NCBI RefSeq assembly: GCF_030812335.1
Contig: NZ_JAUSSN010000009.1
Coordinates: forward strand, 124,001-188,000
DNA length: 64,000 nt
Origin: Pseudarthrobacter oxydans
Lineage (GTDB): Bacteria; Actinomycetota; Actinomycetes; Actinomycetales; Micrococcaceae
Direction of reading: 5' to 3'
Shown: one piece after another, positions 61,847-64,000 of the stretch
Layout of the letters: the number at the start of each line of letters is the position of its first letter
How positions within the stretch are numbered: the first letter of the stretch is position 1
Made by a program: the position numbers and the translations under genes
The notes under the pieces: generated by a model
Seen by the model: the letters and a program-made list of their open reading frames with translations, nothing else
What the model was told of the DNA's origin: nothing
Database searches by the model: none

Positions 61847-62434
61847 CTAGAGCGAACCGCCGGCGACTTCCGGCGTCCCCGGGTCGTCGGAGGGCCCCCC
61901 GCGGCCGCCTCCGTGGCCATGGTGTCCGCCGTGTCCTCCCCCGTGCTGGCCCGCGTCGCCCACTCTTTCGCGGGCAAGGAATGTCTCGACGTCGAAGAGG
62001 TTGTCGGCCCGGCGTGCGACATTGAGCAACGTGGACATCGAGGCCACCTCCTCGACCTGTTCCTTGAGGAACCAGAGCATGAACTGCTCGCCCAGCGGGT
62101 CGTTTTCCGCCCGGGCCGCCGCGAACAGTTCCTTGATGCGGTTGGTCACCTCAACCTCCTGGGCGAGGGCGAGGACCAGTGGTTCCTCCGCCGAGGCGAA
62201 GTCGTTCCGGACCGGGTCGATTCCCGGAATGGTGATTCTGATGCCGCGGTCCAGGATGTAGCGGACCATCATCATGGCGTGGTTCCGCTCCTCCAGCGAT
62301 TGGCGGTAGAAGTGCTTGGCCAGCTGGGGCAGGTCCTGTCCGTCGAACCAGGCGGCGATGGCGATGTACTGCTGGGAGGCCGCGAATTCATTACCCACCT
62401 GGCGGGTCAGCAGCTCGTTGAATTGGGGGCTCAT
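61847..62434 (-). CDS. Ferritin with a His/Gly-rich C-terminal tail
   Basis: This 195-residue protein has a normal four-helix ferritin core (residues 1-160) with ferroxidase residues in VGNEFAASQQYIAI, SLEERNHAMMM and LKEQVEEVASM. It is of the non-haem BfrB type that stores iron as ferric oxide in a 24-mer. After residue 160 comes an unusual tail rich in Gly and His (GQHGGGHGGHHGHGGGRGG), which may bind metal. ATG 62434 follows a GAGGAGAG site. Confidence 0.92.
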   Translation of the reverse strand: MSPQFNELLTRQVGNEFAASQQYIAIAAWFDGQDLPQLAKHFYRQSLEERNHAMMMVRYILDRGIRITIPGIDPVRNDFASAEEPLVLALAQEVEVTNRIKELFAAARAENDPLGEQFMLWFLKEQVEEVASMSTLLNVARRADNLFDVETFLARERVGDAGQHGGGHGGHHGHGGGRGGPSDDPGTPEVAGGSL

Positions 62435-62600
62435 TGGGGCTCTCCTCAGGTCGCTGTTCAGGGGTGTGGACCTGCGGGGCCGGGCCTCTGCTGGGCTGCG
62501 GCTGCCGGAGGGCCTGAAACGAGCGTCCTCCGCTAGGGAACGCCGCGTCAAGACCCTGCCGTATGAACCGGGCCACCCGTGAGACGTAGCCCTCGCCCGG

Positions 62601-63038
62601 TCAGCCCGCCTCGAGGATGTGCTTCAGCCTGGCCAGGTCTTTCCGCATCGCGCGGCGCATCATCGGGACCATCAGGAGGTTCACGACGGCGGAGAAGCCC
62701 GCCGGCGTGCCGGTGTTGCGCAGTGTCATCCGGGTTGAGGAGCCATCTGCGTCAGCCCAGGTGTAGGTGGTCTGCATCGGGAACGGCCCCTGCGCTGTCC
62801 GCATGATGAGTTTCGTTCCCGGATCCAGCTCGAGGAATTCGTACACGTAATCCAGGTTCCGGCCGTGGAAGCGGGCACGGAAGGCCAGCCGGGATCCGAT
62901 CGCCAGGGGTGGTGTGGATTCCCAGCGGACTGTCTTGATGTTTATGTACCACTCGGGGGCGTTTTCGGGGTCCGAAGCATAGCCGGCCACGACCCCGCGC
63001 GGCCGGTGGATGACAATCTCTGTTGCCACATCAACCAT
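62601..63038 (-). CDS. SRPBCC family protein
   Basis: This 145-residue protein has the helix-grip START-like pattern: VATEIVIHRPRGVVAGYASD start, WESTPPLAIGSRLAFRARFH and a long C-terminal helix (MMRRAMRKDLARLKHILEAG). These proteins bind hydrophobic ligands; the ligand is unknown. ATG 63038 has a GAAGGGAAA site. A 166-bp gap without features separates it from the ferritin gene. Confidence 0.88.
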   Translation of the reverse strand: MVDVATEIVIHRPRGVVAGYASDPENAPEWYINIKTVRWESTPPLAIGSRLAFRARFHGRNLDYVYEFLELDPGTKLIMRTAQGPFPMQTTYTWADADGSSTRMTLRNTGTPAGFSAVVNLLMVPMMRRAMRKDLARLKHILEAG

Positions 63039-63157
63039 ATTTGTTTCCCTTCCGTCACGCATCGGCCGCGGCGTCCGTTCCGCCCGTCTGTGACACCGGC
63101 ATCCGAGGGTCTAAAAGCGGGGCTGATCAGGTAGTGCTGCCAGTCGGCGGGATAGTC

Positions 63158-63610
63158 AGCATCGAGCAGTTGCAGGATTATGCCCTCATCATGCACCCAC
63201 CGGAGAGATATGAGCTGCTGGAGGCCCTTTGGCTCGACTCCATCGGCGGCCGTGCCCCGTCCGGGCCGCTGCGGGGCGACGAGGGACGCAAGGTGCGGCT
63301 GACCCAGTACGCCCGGTCCGTCGACCACGTGCTTCCGCCGATCTCGTTGCGCTGCAAGTGACCTTTGAAGAGCGCCGCACCAACGGGCGCGCCTCGACGG
63401 ACCTCAGCGATCTGGCGCGGGCGGCTGCCTTCGGTGCGGTTGCCACGCTCCTTGTGGACATGGATGCGGAGGTCAAAGGGTCCGTGGGAGACGATGGCCT
63501 GCTCAGCCTGGATACGGACACGGGCCAGGACGCGATCGAGGTAATTGCCCTGCGGGCGCTCGGGTCGGGTGCCCGCGTGCTCGCGGTGCGGCGATCCGAT
63601 ATGCCGGGCG
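63158..63610 (+). pseudogene. Decayed baeRF11 (archaeo-eukaryotic release-factor-like) gene
   Basis: Two pieces of one family are found in different frames. The first (63158-63361) includes SIGGRAPSGPLRGDEGRKVR and LTQYARSVDHVL. The second (from 63358) includes TFEERRTNGRASTDLSDLAR, AAAFGAVATLLVDMDAEV and ARVLAVRRSDMPGG, the typical C-terminus. The N-terminal part and roughly 80 middle residues are missing, and a frame change joins the pieces. It is therefore a deletion-damaged pseudogene. The assignment rests on remembered family motifs. Confidence 0.65.
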
Positions 63611-63940
63611 GCGACCGGGACCGGGGTGAAACTCCGGTGAGTGGCACTTTGGAAGCACCTCGATCCGGCTGCCCTGACCGAAGCGGACTCGGTTTGGCCC
63701 GGGTTGCGTCTTGACACTGCGGGCCGGCACGGAGTATCAACTGGGATCAAGGCAAACTACGAGCTCACCGCGGAGAACCCGCTGTTCACTCTTGCGGAAC
63801 CCCGCAGTGAGTGCGTACCTACAAGGGCAAGCCCGGCGTCGACAGCCGCACGGCGGAGCCCGATCGGTGCCAGTCGTTGGGATCGACGTGGCGACGGTGT
63901 TGGATGATCCCGCCCCTGCCCGTACCGGCAGGAGCAGGTC
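63611..63940. other. 330-bp region, probably more gene debris
   Basis: A frame from about 63641 reads LWKHLDPAALTEADSVWPGL then GIKANYELTAENPLFTL, which has coding-like composition but no start with a ribosome site and no family that I recognise. No other gene is evident. It probably continues the decayed segment begun by the baeRF11 remnant. Confidence 0.4.
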
Positions 63941-64000
63941 ATGATCGCCCTTCACACCGTTATAGCAATCGTCGTCGTCGTCCTGCTCATCATCAAGGTC
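63941..64000 (+). CDS. Start of a membrane protein, cut by window edge (possibly GntP-type permease)
   Basis: ATG 63941 follows a perfect AGGAG site. The twenty codons seen encode MIALHTVIAIVVVVLLIIKV, a membrane helix. GntP-type gluconate permeases begin in a similar way, but this is too short for a firm call. Confidence 0.45.
   Translation, partial: MIALHTVIAIVVVVLLIIKV

Noticed and set aside
1..64000. Mobile elements, CRISPR, tRNA/rRNA genes
   Set aside because: I looked for transposase or integrase motifs, regular repeats and tRNA-like T-loops and found none that hold up; a profile-based RNA search was not possible.

Overview
The window is high-GC DNA (mostly about 65-70% by eye) with short intergenic gaps, many GTG/TTG starts and actinobacterial families (DUF4193, SHOCT membrane proteins, LAL-type LuxR regulator, CstR, MocR, mycobacterial-type ferritin). 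It looks like a chromosomal accessory or adaptive region of a soil Micrococcaceae member (Arthrobacter/Pseudarthrobacter-like). I saw no rRNA, tRNA, CRISPR array, integrase or transposase.

Layout. 1-4.5 kb: the end of a squalene-cyclase-like gene, DUF4193, YnfA, a membrane-anchored DsbA-like protein and cardiolipin synthase. 4.5-22.8 kb: an envelope/stress block with a large ATP-binding LuxR regulator, five SHOCT-domain proteins, a two-pore-helix K+ channel, DUF6325, a class II amidotransferase, a lipoprotein, GH15 glucoamylase/trehalase, AI-2E exporter, GAP protein, DHA2 MFS pump and a DUF998-SulP pair. Six promoters in this block carry the same 17-bp palindrome (TCACC-N7-GGGTGA type), placed 22-23 bp upstream of a -10-like hexamer. 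This is the most striking unexplained signal in the window.

23.1-36.1 kb: an aldaric-acid (glucarate/galactarate) catabolic island using the non-phosphorylative route: TctCBA uptake, glucarate dehydratase, L-talarate/galactarate dehydratase, KdgD and alpha-ketoglutarate semialdehyde dehydrogenase yield 2-oxoglutarate. It has two regulators (LysR and FadR-type GntR). The tct and kdgD promoters share a collinear 51-bp element. 36.1-45.7 kb: an HxlR regulator beside a doubly broken quinone-oxidoreductase gene, an MBL hydrolase, a D-serine-dehydratase-like enzyme, a 2H-phosphoesterase/Nudix pair, a small kinase, TerC and two CNNM/CorC transporters. 46-49.3 kb: M28 peptidase lipoprotein and PhoD phosphatase.

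49.4-55 kb: a CstR-controlled persulfide/sulfite detoxification module (MFS, CstB-like persulfide dioxygenase, thioredoxin, two rhodaneses, TauE) with three near-identical operators. 55.1-64 kb: SelO, a divergent MocR/EamA pair, VOC, MFS, DUF1905, ferritin with a His/Gly tail, SRPBCC, a decayed baeRF11 gene and the first codons of a membrane protein. At least four gene remnants (DUF2252, NmrA/QOR, GYD, baeRF11) show ongoing gene loss.
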